Part shown: positions 36,873 through 44,908 of the stretch, piece by piece
How positions within the stretch are numbered: position 1 is the first letter of the stretch
How the letters are laid out: each line of letters begins with the position of its first letter
Assembly (NCBI RefSeq): GCF_025961225.1
Contig: NZ_JAOQNG010000008.1
Span: forward strand, 31,603-95,602
Length of the DNA stretch: 64,000 nt
Origin: Azospirillum canadense
Lineage (GTDB): Bacteria; Pseudomonadota; Alphaproteobacteria; Azospirillales; Azospirillaceae
Direction: 5' to 3'
Notes under the pieces: generated by a model
The model's database searches: none
The model's input: only the letters and a program-made list of their open reading frames with translations
What the model was told of the DNA's origin: nothing
Made by a program: the position numbers and the translations under genes

Positions 36873-37340
36873 ATGTACGCACCGAAGCCTTTGCCGCGCG
36901 GAATCCGCAATAGAAACCCCGGCAACCTACGCCACGGCGACGACTGGCAAGGCCTGTCCGCCACCCAGGGCGATGCGGCCTTCTGCCAGTTCGACGATCC
37001 GGTCTACGGCCTGCGCGCCCTGATGCGGGTGCTGCTGAATTACCGCAGGAAGGCGGACGAGCAGGGGAAGCGGATCGTCACCATCCGGCAGGCGATCAAC
37101 CGCTGGGCCCCGCCGAAGGAGAACGACACCAACGCCTACGTGAACACGGTGGCCCGCCGCCTCGGTGTCGATCCGGACGCACCGGTCGATTGGGGCTTTC
37201 CGGAGACGCTGATCGGTATGGCCCGCGCCATCGTCACTCACGAGAACGGCCGGACCCCGCAGGACTGTCCGGCCGACTGGTATAGCCCTGAGCAGTATCA
37301 CCGGGCCGCCATGATGGCGCTCGGCCTGGTGGGGGCGTAG
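36873..37340 (+). CDS. Endolysin / lysozyme-like protein
   Basis: 155 aa; ATG 36873 has AGGAGG 9 nt upstream. The GIRNRNPGNLRHG start, AFCQFDDPVYGLRALMRVLLNYRR, and INRWAPPKENDTNAYVNTVARRLG blocks match the phage structural-protein-P5-like/lysozyme-like family that degrades peptidoglycan. The holin follows, which supports a lysis role. The N-terminus has no signal peptide, so export depends on the holin. Confidence 0.8.
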   Translation: MYAPKPLPRGIRNRNPGNLRHGDDWQGLSATQGDAAFCQFDDPVYGLRALMRVLLNYRRKADEQGKRIVTIRQAINRWAPPKENDTNAYVNTVARRLGVDPDAPVDWGFPETLIGMARAIVTHENGRTPQDCPADWYSPEQYHRAAMMALGLVGA

Positions 37341-37447
37341 GGGGCGGTTCGCGGCGTGTGCATGCTGAGCCAAGCTCCCCCGCCACTAACGCCCGAAGCG
37401 TCTTCGCGAACCGGTCCCAGCGTAACGCACCCAAGCGTCATCCACCA

Positions 37448-37475
37448 GCCGCCCGGCGCCCGCTCGGCGGCTTTT
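37448..37475 (+). terminator. Intrinsic terminator before the holin
   Basis: Stem GCCGCC (37448-37453) with GGCGGC (37466-37471), then TTTT, followed by CATGCCCGAAAGGAGG, nearly the same leader as before the endolysin. Confidence 0.65.
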
Positions 37476-37498
37476 CTCATGCCCGAAAGGAGGGCTTT

Positions 37499-37897
37499 AT
37501 GCTCCAACTTCTTCCCCTGCTGATGCCGATCATCCAGGACCTGATCGGCCGCATCCCCGATCCGCAGGCCCAGGCCAAGGCGGCGGCCGAAATGCAGACC
37601 AAGCTCATCGACGTGCTGTCTGCGAGCGATGCGGCGCAGCTGCAGGTGAACGCCGCGGAGGCGGCCAACCCGTCGGTGTTCGTGTCGGGCTGGCGTCCTT
37701 TCGTCGGGTGGCTCTGCGCGATCGGCCTGGGCGTACAGACCATCGCCTATCCACTGGTCGGCTGGACGCTGTCGGTCTACTCGCCCGGCACGCGCCTGCC
37801 GCAGATCGACACCGAGACGCTCCTCGCCCTCCTGTTCCCGATGCTCGGCATCGGTGCGTACAGGACGATCGAGAAGGTCAAGGGCGTGGCAAAATGA
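37499..37897 (+). CDS. Holin of the 3-TM GTA-type family
   Basis: 132 aa from ATG 37499 with SD AAAGGAGG. The N-terminus is an amphipathic helix (MLQLLPLLMPIIQDLIG); middle QLQVNAAEAANPSVFVSGWRPFVGWLCAIGLG then a second hydrophobic span (LLALLFPMLGIGAYRTIEKVKG) match the holin-3TM family. It would permeabilise the inner membrane for the endolysin. The stop overlaps the next small gene. Confidence 0.88.
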   Translation: MLQLLPLLMPIIQDLIGRIPDPQAQAKAAAEMQTKLIDVLSASDAAQLQVNAAEAANPSVFVSGWRPFVGWLCAIGLGVQTIAYPLVGWTLSVYSPGTRLPQIDTETLLALLFPMLGIGAYRTIEKVKGVAK

Positions 37898-38016
37898 CTG
37901 CGCTTGGAATTGCTGCGGGGCTGATTATCGGCTTCGCAGCCGGCCTCCTCTTCGTCGCGTGGAAGGCGAACGAGGCGGAGCGGCTCTATTCCAAGACGCG
38001 TAGGTGGCCGGGGTGA
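37894..38016 (+). CDS. Small membrane protein following the holin
   Basis: 40 aa; ATG overlaps the holin stop (ATGA). One hydrophobic helix (LGIAAGLIIGFAAGLLFVAW) then a short basic tail. The size and place fit a reduced spanin-like or holin-accessory protein; no identifiable motif. Confidence 0.6.
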   Translation: MTALGIAAGLIIGFAAGLLFVAWKANEAERLYSKTRRWPG

Positions 38017-38052
38017 TTAGCTTACCCGGGCCGGAAAGGGCAGTCGTACAAC

Positions 38053-38077
38053 GGGCCACTCGGCAGCGGAGTGGCCC
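38053..38077. terminator. Hairpin between convergent lysis and hemerythrin genes
   Basis: Perfect 9-bp stem GGGCCACTC (38053-38061) with GAGTGGCCC (38069-38077), loop GGCAGCG. No T tract on either side, so it may be a weak bidirectional terminator. Confidence 0.4.
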
Positions 38078-38091
38078 AGTGCCCAACCAGA

Positions 38092-38550
38092 TCAGGCCGC
38101 CGACCTGACCCGAGTGATGCACGGAGTGGTGAGCGGCTCCATCGCGCTCGGCCTGTACTCGGTCCCAGTTTCTTGGAGCCAGTTCGCCAGTTTCTGGTCC
38201 GCGCTCCGGATGTGCAGCAGGAACCAATTCAGAATGAAACGGCCAAGAACGTGACGAATTTCCTCTTCGGAAGCCTTGTCCTCGGCCAATCGATGCATCT
38301 CGGCTTCGGCGCGGTCGTGCATGGCCTTGTGGTCCGCGTGGAGAGGATAGCCGGCCTCCTGCATCACTATCTCTTCATTGGTGAAGTGGGTCTCCGTGTA
38401 CAGCAGCGTCTCGGCAAGCATTTGGCCGATGGTCTCGCCGTCGGGCGTCCCCTCGCCGTTGAAGCGGTCGAGCAGCCGCACGAACTCGCGGTGCTCGGCG
38501 TCAATCGCGTCAATACCAACGAGCGGGATGGGGAGGAGTGACTCTGACAT
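38092..38550 (-). CDS. Bacteriohemerythrin
   Basis: 152 aa from ATG 38550. Complete non-heme di-iron ligand set: H20 (DAEHREF), H55 and E59 (HFTNEE), H74 and H78 (HADHKAMH), H113 and D118 (HIRSAD). Single-domain hemerythrins bind O2 or sense redox state in the cytoplasm. Presence on a phage/plasmid backbone is unusual; it lies between the lysis genes and the partition operon, leftward, and is probably a host-fitness moron. The C-terminal 30 residues extend beyond the core fold. Confidence 0.92.
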   Translation of the reverse strand: MSESLLPIPLVGIDAIDAEHREFVRLLDRFNGEGTPDGETIGQMLAETLLYTETHFTNEEIVMQEAGYPLHADHKAMHDRAEAEMHRLAEDKASEEEIRHVLGRFILNWFLLHIRSADQKLANWLQETGTEYRPSAMEPLTTPCITRVRSAA

Positions 38551-38698
38551 GGTGATTCCTGCACGGCCTATGCGCCGGCAGATAGCGGAGAATTGTTTTG
38601 AACGCAAATGAATTGCCTGCCGAACGGCCTGCGTCAGGCTGCCGCACCCGGCCTGCCACAGGCCATGGCGGTGTCCACAATGAGTGGAACGGTCCCGA

Positions 38699-39451
38699 TT
38701 ACGTCGGGACCGTCTCCAGTTTGGCGCGGAGCGCCGCGATGCGCTCATCCAGGCGCGCCCGCTCCGCCTCGAGGCGGGCAAGCTCGGCGCGGTCGGCGTC
38801 CTCTTGGCTGCCGACCGTCACCGCCGTCGTCGCGCTCCGGAGCGCCTTCCCATAGGCGTCCATCGCCTTGACGGTGGCGGTCGGGCTCAGAATGCCGTCG
38901 GCCACCGCTTTGTCGACAGCCTCATCGCCGAACGCCGACAATTTCTTCAGCAAGCGTTGCGCCGCGTCCGCCTTAGCGGGTTCGCTCTCCCACTCTTCCT
39001 GCTTGCCAGGCAGAAGCTTCTGGTCGATCACCTCTGCCACGCGCATCAGCCGGCGCAGCTTGGACGGGTGTTCGCCCACCAGGGCGGCGACACGGTCCAG
39101 CGCCTGCATCACCGCGCCATGCTCGAAGCTGTTCAGGCCAACGCGGATGATCTTGCCGAGGCGCACGGCCTCGGCCTTCCCGCGCTGCCACGCGTCGACA
39201 GCCAGCTCCTCGAATTGTTCAACGTTGAAAAATCTGTCCGGAATAGCCGGCGTTTCGTCGCGTTGCGGCGGCAGCACCTCCCCGGACGCCACCGGTGACG
39301 CGGCCACCGCTTGGCTCGGCATCTGCGACGCCAGCGGCGCGAGCGCGGTTTCCAGGTAGGCCTTCGACACCGGCGGAAGCTCCTTCTTCCGCGTAGCCTT
39401 TTTCACGATGTCGACGTCGATTCCCGCGGCCTGGCTCTTACGCGGCGGCAT
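38699..39451 (-). CDS. Partition-associated protein, ParB-like by position
   Basis: 250 aa, overlapping the end of parA by 14 nt. Basic N-terminus (PPRKSQ, KKATRKKE), a helical middle (RLGKIIRVGLNSFEHGAVMQALDRVAALVGEHPSKLRRLM) that may contain an HTH, and a C-terminal coiled coil (DRAELARLEAERARLDERIAALRAKLE). The classical ParB box I/II is not evident, so it is called by gene order. The likely partner is the ParA upstream and an unidentified centromere site. Confidence 0.6.
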   Translation of the reverse strand: MPPRKSQAAGIDVDIVKKATRKKELPPVSKAYLETALAPLASQMPSQAVAASPVASGEVLPPQRDETPAIPDRFFNVEQFEELAVDAWQRGKAEAVRLGKIIRVGLNSFEHGAVMQALDRVAALVGEHPSKLRRLMRVAEVIDQKLLPGKQEEWESEPAKADAAQRLLKKLSAFGDEAVDKAVADGILSPTATVKAMDAYGKALRSATTAVTVGSQEDADRAELARLEAERARLDERIAALRAKLETVPT

Positions 39452-40085
39452 GGGCGTCCTCCAGCATCGCGAGCGCTTCCCGAACCACCGCCGTCACGTC
39501 CTCACGGATGGACATGTCATCCAGCGGCGAGCCCGTGTAGCTGGCCCCCTGGTAGGCGGCACGCTGCGGCAGCTGCGCGTCGAGCACCGGAACGCCGAGC
39601 GCCGCGAGCTGCCCGCGGGTGTGGCTGGTCACCTTGGCCTGTGGGTTGACGCGCATCATCACCGCGGCGTGCGCAATCGAAGCGGCGGGGTTGTGCTTCC
39701 GCGCCATGGCGATGGCGTTCGTTACATGGCCGTGGGTGCGCAGGGCCTCGCCGAGATCCTTGTTGTCCGCCTGGACGGGGATCAGGACAAGATCGGCGGC
39801 GCCGATGGCGTAAACGAGGGCCTTCGCCTGCGCGCCGGCCACGTCGATCAGCACGAAGTCCACCGCCGCGCTCGCCTCGTCCACGGCGCTGATCACATCG
39901 TCCTCGCCAACGCCGCGGCACTCGATCTCACCCGCTATGTGCGCCCACGCCGAGAGGTTCTTGTTCGGATCGGTGTCCAGGCATCGCACCGACGCTCCGG
40001 CCCGCCGCAGATAGTCGGCCAGGCACATGGTGAGCGTGGTTTTGCCAGCACCGCCTTTGGTGGTCGCGATGGCAATCGTTGGCAT
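39438..40085 (-). CDS. parA: ParA-family partition ATPase
   Basis: 215 aa from ATG 40085 with SD GGGGAG; the open frame upstream is not protein-like. Deviant Walker A KGGAGKTT at residues 10-17 with signature K10 and K15, D-containing CLDTDP (A') and FVLIDVAG (Walker B). It is the short ParA form (no N-terminal HTH), typical of small plasmid Ib-type systems. Order rep-parA-parB-like in one leftward operon shows plasmid maintenance of the element. Confidence 0.92.
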   Translation of the reverse strand: MPTIAIATTKGGAGKTTLTMCLADYLRRAGASVRCLDTDPNKNLSAWAHIAGEIECRGVGEDDVISAVDEASAAVDFVLIDVAGAQAKALVYAIGAADLVLIPVQADNKDLGEALRTHGHVTNAIAMARKHNPAASIAHAAVMMRVNPQAKVTSHTRGQLAALGVPVLDAQLPQRAAYQGASYTGSPLDDMSIREDVTAVVREALAMLEDAHAAA

Positions 40086-40128
40086 GAAGGTCTCCCCTGT
40101 GGTGGCGAGCGTATTGGAAAGCCGGATG

Positions 40129-41148
40129 TCAGCGGAGGTTTTCGGTCTCGGCGATGGCCGCCGCGACAACCGGAACCCATTTGGCGAGATTTTCAGGAGC
40201 GGTCGCTCCCTTCGGCAGCGCAACGCCCGCGGCCTCGGCGTGCTTGACCCACCGCATGCGGGTCTGAATGTCGGCTCCTTGCATCCACGCGAGGGCCAGC
40301 CGCACCAGGCGGGCCTCCTCCTGCTCCTCGACCTTGATCTTCCGCTCGCCGCGACGCTGCACGCGCGCCTTATCCAATTCACGGGCAGCGGCTGCCGCGG
40401 CGGCGGGGTCCTTGCGGTCGATCCAAAATGTCACCTCGACGACCTTTCCGCCCCCGCGGCCGCGCCCTTCGCGGCGCTCCGACATGCGGACGCGGAACTC
40501 GGCGAGATCGTTGATCTCCTCGATCGCCGGCTGGATGGCCCGGACGTTGAAATCCTTCCAGTCCTTCAGCTTGTCGCGACAGCCGAACAGGTCGCGCAAT
40601 TCGGACGTTTTGACAGGCCAGAACGGCGCCTCGGCGTTGCGGTCGGCGTAGCGCTTCAGGATCTCGTACAGGATCAGCGCGTACTTGGACTCGAACTGGT
40701 AGACGACCTTCAGGGAGATGTAGGAGTACAGCGCCGGCTCGATCAGCCGCTCCGCCAGCCCCTTCGGGAAGCTGTAGGTCAACTCGCCCGTGCGCTCAAC
40801 CAACTCGCATTCACCGAGCAGCTGGGACGACCGCCACACCTCACCGCGCGACGAATCCAGGTAGTTGAACTGGACCATGGTCTGCTGCAGGCGGGTGATG
40901 CTGGCCTTGATGCGCCGGTTGCTCGTGTCCTCGATCCCGTCCCGGGCCGCGGCGGCGAACGACCGTATTTCGGACATCTTGACAGTGTGCGCGTCGACCT
41001 TGCCCAGATCGCGGTAGGCCGCGGCCAGCAAGTGGTTGAACAGCCGCCGGTCGGCCAGGGTCAGGCTGCCCTCTGGCTCGCTGATTTCCACCGCACCAGT
41101 CGATTTGGGGAACTGGCTGGGGTATTTGACCGGGCTGTTCGCGCTCAT
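40129..41148 (-). CDS. Replication initiator protein, Rep_3 type
   Basis: 339 aa from ATG 41148; an extension to a TTG at 41202 would run through an iteron and promoter box. Two winged-helix halves are recognisable: LTLADRRLFNHLLAAAYRDL... and SKYALILYEILKRYADRN...FWPVKTSELRDLFG, followed by NVRAIQPAIEEINDLAEFRV, the classic Rep_3 C-terminal WH2 pattern. Such proteins bind iterons to open oriV and autoregulate. Eight iterons lie directly upstream. It probably drives both lysogenic plasmid replication and perhaps early lytic replication. Confidence 0.88.
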   Translation of the reverse strand: MSANSPVKYPSQFPKSTGAVEISEPEGSLTLADRRLFNHLLAAAYRDLGKVDAHTVKMSEIRSFAAAARDGIEDTSNRRIKASITRLQQTMVQFNYLDSSRGEVWRSSQLLGECELVERTGELTYSFPKGLAERLIEPALYSYISLKVVYQFESKYALILYEILKRYADRNAEAPFWPVKTSELRDLFGCRDKLKDWKDFNVRAIQPAIEEINDLAEFRVRMSERREGRGRGGGKVVEVTFWIDRKDPAAAAAAARELDKARVQRRGERKIKVEEQEEARLVRLALAWMQGADIQTRMRWVKHAEAAGVALPKGATAPENLAKWVPVVAAAIAETENLR

Positions 41149-41184
41149 GCCGCCATCTTCTTCGGACAAGCGGTGATTCGGCAA

Positions 41185-41366
41185 GTCCGAAAAGCCTGTC
41201 AAAATGTCCGAAAATGCGATGTCACTGGCGAGATGTCCGAAAACGGCCGTGCGGCCTGACGAGACGTCCGAAAAAGGCCGGAGCCCTGACGAGATGTCCG
41301 GTAGTGGCTGGCCAACTGTCCGATAGAGGCTGACGGGATGTCCGAATCACCCGACCAAACGTCCGA
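41185..41366. repeat. Iteron array, probable origin of replication
   Basis: Eight direct copies of a core GTCCGA, usually ATGTCCGAAAA and often preceded by CTGACGAG, with GTCCGA starting at 41185, 41206, 41235, 41266, 41296, 41318, 41340 and 41361. Spacings are 21, 29, 31, 30, 22, 22 and 21 bp, close to whole helical turns, so Rep would sit on one face. A TTGACA box (leftward, 41202-41197) lies between the first two repeats and may be the rep -35. Inverted core copies occur at 41450 and 41514. Confidence 0.85.
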
Positions 41367-41410
41367 ACCTGCCTCGCAGCCTCTTGATTCTACAGCGTGA
41401 ATCGCTCCCT

Positions 41411-41436
41411 AGGAATCTAGAGGAATCTTAGGAATC
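41411..41436. repeat. AGGAATC repeats, possible DNA-unwinding element
   Basis: Three copies of AGGAATC at 41411, 41421 and 41430, about 10 bp apart, in the only AT-richer stretch next to the iterons. This resembles the repeated strand-opening element of iteron origins. It is followed by the inverted iteron TTTTCGGACAT. Confidence 0.55.
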
Positions 41437-41612
41437 CAGGAAAAGGCCTTTTCGGACATTTGGACAGAAGGAGGGGCCGAAGCCCGCAGCGCCAGCGACT
41501 CGGACGCGACTCGGCAATTCGGACATGTCGACAGGTGGGGCGTCGCGCGGCTGTCGGATCCGTGTTGCGGCAGCAGAGCGGGGCGCTTGGCGAGGCGCCC
41601 CGGTATCGCGCG

Positions 41613-41909
41613 TCAGTCGTCCAGCAAGCCGCGGACGGCAGCCCCGGCCCGCACGTTGCCGTACCAATGGCGCGCCCGCAGATTGCAGGGTCTGTCCGAG
41701 CCGCCCAAGGCGCGGGGAAGGATGTGATCGATCTCCCAGCCGTGAGGGGAGGAGCGGTCACCGTGGTCGGTTACATGCATCCAGTATTGATCGGTGTCGA
41801 GTTTCCAGTCGCCGAACGGGAAGTCGGGATGGGTCGGGACACTGTTCCAAGCGAGCCATTTGCGAACATCGGCGGAGCAGGGGACGGGAATGGCGCACAG
41901 CAAACACAT
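41613..41909 (-). CDS. HNH endonuclease-like protein
   Basis: 98 aa from ATG 41909. HNH core GWEIDHILPRALGGSDRPCNLRARHWYGN near residues 58-86: D-H pair, the Asn of NL, and a terminal H/N. N-terminal CLLC may bind zinc. It would nick or cut DNA; as a free-standing small HNH gene next to the origin it may act in replication, recombination or packaging. Confidence 0.72.
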   Translation of the reverse strand: MCLLCAIPVPCSADVRKWLAWNSVPTHPDFPFGDWKLDTDQYWMHVTDHGDRSSPHGWEIDHILPRALGGSDRPCNLRARHWYGNVRAGAAVRGLLDD

Positions 41910-42245
41910 GCTCGGTCTCCTTCGTTGGGCAGGCCGGCGTCGTCCGACGCGGGCGGTGCGGTGTGTCTCCACAATGGGGAGGCAGGGACTGGGCGTCAAG
42001 CGCCGGCGGGAGGCGCGGCCGATTGCCCAATGATACAAATTGGAGAATATACTTCCGAGAGCGGAGGGGCGTGCTGGAGCGGCTCCGTTTTGGGGCGGTT
42101 GGACCGCTGGCGCGCCCGAATTCCGGCCGCCGGATTAGCCGCGACAAGGCGGATTATCGCGGCTGATGAGGGATGACAGCGGGGCTGAAGCTTGGCAGAA
42201 TGCCGCTCCGCGTCCGTCGTCCACCCCGCCCCCGTGAGAGCCCGC
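41910..42245. other. Divergent intergenic region between HNH and nuclease/recombinase genes
   Basis: About 335 bp without a convincing gene. It holds an AT-rich patch with a rightward -10-like TATACT at 42048-42053; the nearest TTGCCC is 19 bp upstream, so the promoter assignment is weak. Confidence 0.35.
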
Positions 42246-42788
42246 ATGGCAGACACCGCCCAGAACGGCCGCGCCGCCGAAAAGTACGTCGACTACCTGC
42301 TCACCGCCGCCGGTCTGCACAGCATGAACGTCAACGCCGTCGAGCAGAACACCCCGAACATCGACATCATCGCCTGGGCGGCGGACGGCACCGAGTACCG
42401 CATTTCCGTGAAGTCGGGCGCTTACCGGCACATGGCGCAAGCCGCGCATTCCGAGGGTTTCGCCAAGGCGGGCGGGCGCGCGTTCAACACCAAGCCCGGA
42501 CCGCGGGCGACGCACGTGGCGCTGGTCGCGAATGGCGGGCCGGGCGACATCCGCGTGGCGTTTCTGCCGGTCGCCGAGGCCGAAGCCCTCGTGAAGACGC
42601 GCATCGAGACGTGGAAGACCACGCGGAAGCGGGATGGAGCGCTGCGCAAGGATTTCCCGGTCTACCTGGTGTTCGAAGGCCTAAAAGCGTGCCATTCCAG
42701 CGAGCTCATCCCGGAACGCTATCACGGGGTCGCCGCCCTGTTGCGGGATCCAACCACGGCGGCCGACTGTGCGGACGCGCCGGCATGA
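42246..42788 (+). CDS. PD-(D/E)XK-type nuclease-like protein
   Basis: 180 aa from ATG 42246. N-terminal AAEKYVDYLLTAAG helix, then NIDIIAW and YRISVKSG strands: the D...(I/V)xVK arrangement of PD-(D/E)XK nucleases (D39-D41 region, K60 region). The rest has GPRATHVALVA and VYLVFEG strands. It could be a resolvase or repair-type nuclease. The stop overlaps the tyrosine recombinase start, so the two are co-translated. Confidence 0.6.
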   Translation: MADTAQNGRAAEKYVDYLLTAAGLHSMNVNAVEQNTPNIDIIAWAADGTEYRISVKSGAYRHMAQAAHSEGFAKAGGRAFNTKPGPRATHVALVANGGPGDIRVAFLPVAEAEALVKTRIETWKTTRKRDGALRKDFPVYLVFEGLKACHSSELIPERYHGVAALLRDPTTAADCADAPA

Positions 42789-43756
42789 CGCTTCCGGTGC
42801 CTGTGCCCCCGGCGCCGCCAACGGCGTCCGGCGCTCTCGAGCGCTCCGTTGACCGGGCCCGCGCCTACGCCGCCCAGGCCCGCGCGGCCAATACCGCGCG
42901 CGCCTACCGCGCCGCGTGGGACGCCTTCGTCGGCTGGTGCGCCGCGCGCGCCCTCGATCCGTGGGCGAACGACCCGGCGGCGGTGGCGCTGTTCCTCGCC
43001 GACGAGGCCGCCGCCGGCCGCAAGATGAGCACGTTGCGGCTGCGGCTGGCGGCGATCGCCGCGAACCACCGCGCCATCGGCACGCCGCTCGACACCCGTG
43101 ACGCCCGGCTGCGCGCCGTCCTGGCCGGCGTCGCCCGCGTCCACGGCTCGCGGCCGCGGCAAGCCGCCCCGCTGCGCCCGGCGCAACTCCGGGACATGGT
43201 GGCGGCGTTGCCAGGGACGCCGGCCGGTGCCCGTGATCGCGCGCTGTTACTGCTGGGATTCGCCGCGGCGCTGCGGCGGAGCGAACTGGTCGCGCTCGAG
43301 CGCGCCGACGTCCGTCGCGACGAACGCGGCCTGCTGCTGCTCATCCGCGCCTCGAAGACCGACCAGGGCGGGGAAGGGCAGGAGGTCGCCGTGCCGAAGG
43401 GGCGCAGCGCCGCGACCTGCCCGGTGGCCGCGCTCGACGCCTGGCTCGCCGTGCGCGGCGATGGCCCGGGGCCGCTGCTGCGCGCCGTTTCGAAGGCCGG
43501 GCGGGTGCTGGAGCGCGGCCTGCACCCCGGCACCGTGGCCGACGTCGTGAAGGCGGCGGCCTGGCGCATCGGCCTGGATCCGGCGCTGCTCTCCGGGCAC
43601 AGCCTGCGCGCCGGGCTGGCCACCGCCGCCGCCGCGCAAGGCGCCCAACTGCACCAGATCATGAAGCAGACCCGGCACAAGAGCGCCGACGTCGCCCGCA
43701 CCTACATCCGCGAGGCCGAGCTCTGGCAGGACAACGTGGCGGGGCTGGTGCTGTGA
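42785..43756 (+). CDS. Tyrosine recombinase
   Basis: 323 aa from ATG 42785 overlapping the previous stop. SAM-like N-domain (residues 18-125, TARAYRAAWDAFVGWC) and catalytic domain with R165 (ALRRSEL), K191 (ASKTDQ), H272 and R275 (HSLRAGL), H298 (RHKS) and nucleophile Y307 (TYIRE): a full active site. Given Rep/Par, it is more likely a multimer resolvase for the plasmid form than a chromosomal integrase, though integration cannot be excluded. Extreme GC and Ala/Arg content. Confidence 0.92.
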   Translation: MTLPVPVPPAPPTASGALERSVDRARAYAAQARAANTARAYRAAWDAFVGWCAARALDPWANDPAAVALFLADEAAAGRKMSTLRLRLAAIAANHRAIGTPLDTRDARLRAVLAGVARVHGSRPRQAAPLRPAQLRDMVAALPGTPAGARDRALLLLGFAAALRRSELVALERADVRRDERGLLLLIRASKTDQGGEGQEVAVPKGRSAATCPVAALDAWLAVRGDGPGPLLRAVSKAGRVLERGLHPGTVADVVKAAAWRIGLDPALLSGHSLRAGLATAAAAQGAQLHQIMKQTRHKSADVARTYIREAELWQDNVAGLVL

Positions 43757-44089
43757 CGAGGGCGTTGGGCTGTCGCACGGTGATCTGCGATGTGTCCGGG
43801 GCTCTTCGTTACGTGCAGGCGCTCGCAATCATCACCAAATTCTGCTCAGATTGACTGCGGCGGGTGACGCCGTCGTGCTCACATTCGGTGCGTTTGTGCT
43901 CGATCAGATGCCCCGTGCTCGCGATCGCAGACGGCCGCTCGCATTCGATGAAACGTTCCATTCGGCGATAGACCTTGGGATGGCATTGTCTCAGATATCG
44001 AGAAACAATCCTGTCGAGACACGCTGAGACGTCTCAACGCAACGCCTGAGCAGGGTAAACTCAAGAGATACAGGGCGGGGAGATGGAGC
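43757..44089. other. Intergenic region after the recombinase
   Basis: About 330 bp, no gene seen. It could hold the recombination site used by the upstream recombinase; no clear paired inverted arms were found by eye. Confidence 0.3.
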
Positions 44090-44776
44090 ATGGTTAATGT
44101 GTATGCTTGCGCGTTTGGCGAAGAGGAACGAAATGAGGATATGCGGTCAATAGCCACCATTCTCAGGCTCAGACTTCTGGTCGGTGAAGGAGTGACGAAT
44201 GTTCCTCCTCCAGCCATAGAACTGTTAACCGCAAACTTCGATCGAAGAAAATGGGCAGAGCTGAGTGGTTTGATATGCCATCTAGGATGGAAAGCTAGTG
44301 AGGTTGGAGGTAAGCTAGTTGGGTGTCAATTTTGGAGCGCTGCGGCTTACTACCGGATAAAAAATGCCTGGGAAGGCGTGTCACATGGCAGGGATGCGCA
44401 AGGAAAACAATTTGCAGAGTTTGCGCAGTTTCTTGGGAGAAAGGATTGGGGAGGCATAGGGATTGAGCACGAGCACGTCCATCGATTGGAGGATCTCCCA
44501 GGCCTTGTCCAGCAAACATGGGTGAGACTGAGGAATGGCGATGAGTGGCAGCAGATAGGGGAGTTGAAACGCCTTCTCATCCGATGCGCAGTGGGTTGCG
44601 TCGTAACAAGGGAAGAGCATCAACGCGTACACCGCATTCCGTCCCAAGAGGAGAACCCGTGGTTACGCTACGCGCAGCCAAATACTCCGATCCTCCTGCA
44701 TCCGCGCGACCAATGGCCAGAACCTCACGATGAGCTCATCCGTGGGGCTGGGATAGTTGCAAGACAGCAGCGATAG
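44090..44776 (+). CDS. Hypothetical protein of the cargo region
   Basis: 228 aa; SD GGGGAG before ATG. Lower GC than flanks. Features: ANFDRRKWAELSGLICHLGW, GIGIEHEHVHRLEDLPGLV and CVVTREEHQRVHRI...NPWLRYAQPN. The EHEH and TREEH segments could be metal-binding, and the latter recalls phage or abortive-infection hypothetical proteins, but I cannot name a family. Minus-strand frames across it are less protein-like. Confidence 0.55.
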   Translation: MVNVYACAFGEEERNEDMRSIATILRLRLLVGEGVTNVPPPAIELLTANFDRRKWAELSGLICHLGWKASEVGGKLVGCQFWSAAAYYRIKNAWEGVSHGRDAQGKQFAEFAQFLGRKDWGGIGIEHEHVHRLEDLPGLVQQTWVRLRNGDEWQQIGELKRLLIRCAVGCVVTREEHQRVHRIPSQEENPWLRYAQPNTPILLHPRDQWPEPHDELIRGAGIVARQQR

Positions 44777-44908
44777 GCAGGGGTGAGCCTACGGCCGCGC
44801 ATACCCAGCCGGCGCGCCATCTTGTTGATCCGAGGTTGATGATGATAGTGGCGGAGCAAATCGAAAGAGGTATACTCCGGATGTCCGCCACATCTCCTGC
44901 CAAGGTCC

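Noticed and set aside
38551..38698. Hemerythrin promoter TTGCGT-N17-TATCTG
   Set aside because: Only three of six bases match in each box; not strong enough to annotate.
41185..41366. Possible CRISPR-like regular repeats
   Set aside because: Repeats share only 6-12 bp, spacing is 21-31 bp, and a Rep gene follows; these are iterons. No cas genes are present.
42785..43756. Recombinase as proof of chromosomal integration
   Set aside because: Rep, Par and iterons point to plasmid maintenance; no attP with arm sites or neighbouring tRNA fragment was seen.
44821..44908. Promoter before the TerY-P triad (TATACT at 44871)
   Set aside because: No acceptable -35 box at 16-18 bp spacing.
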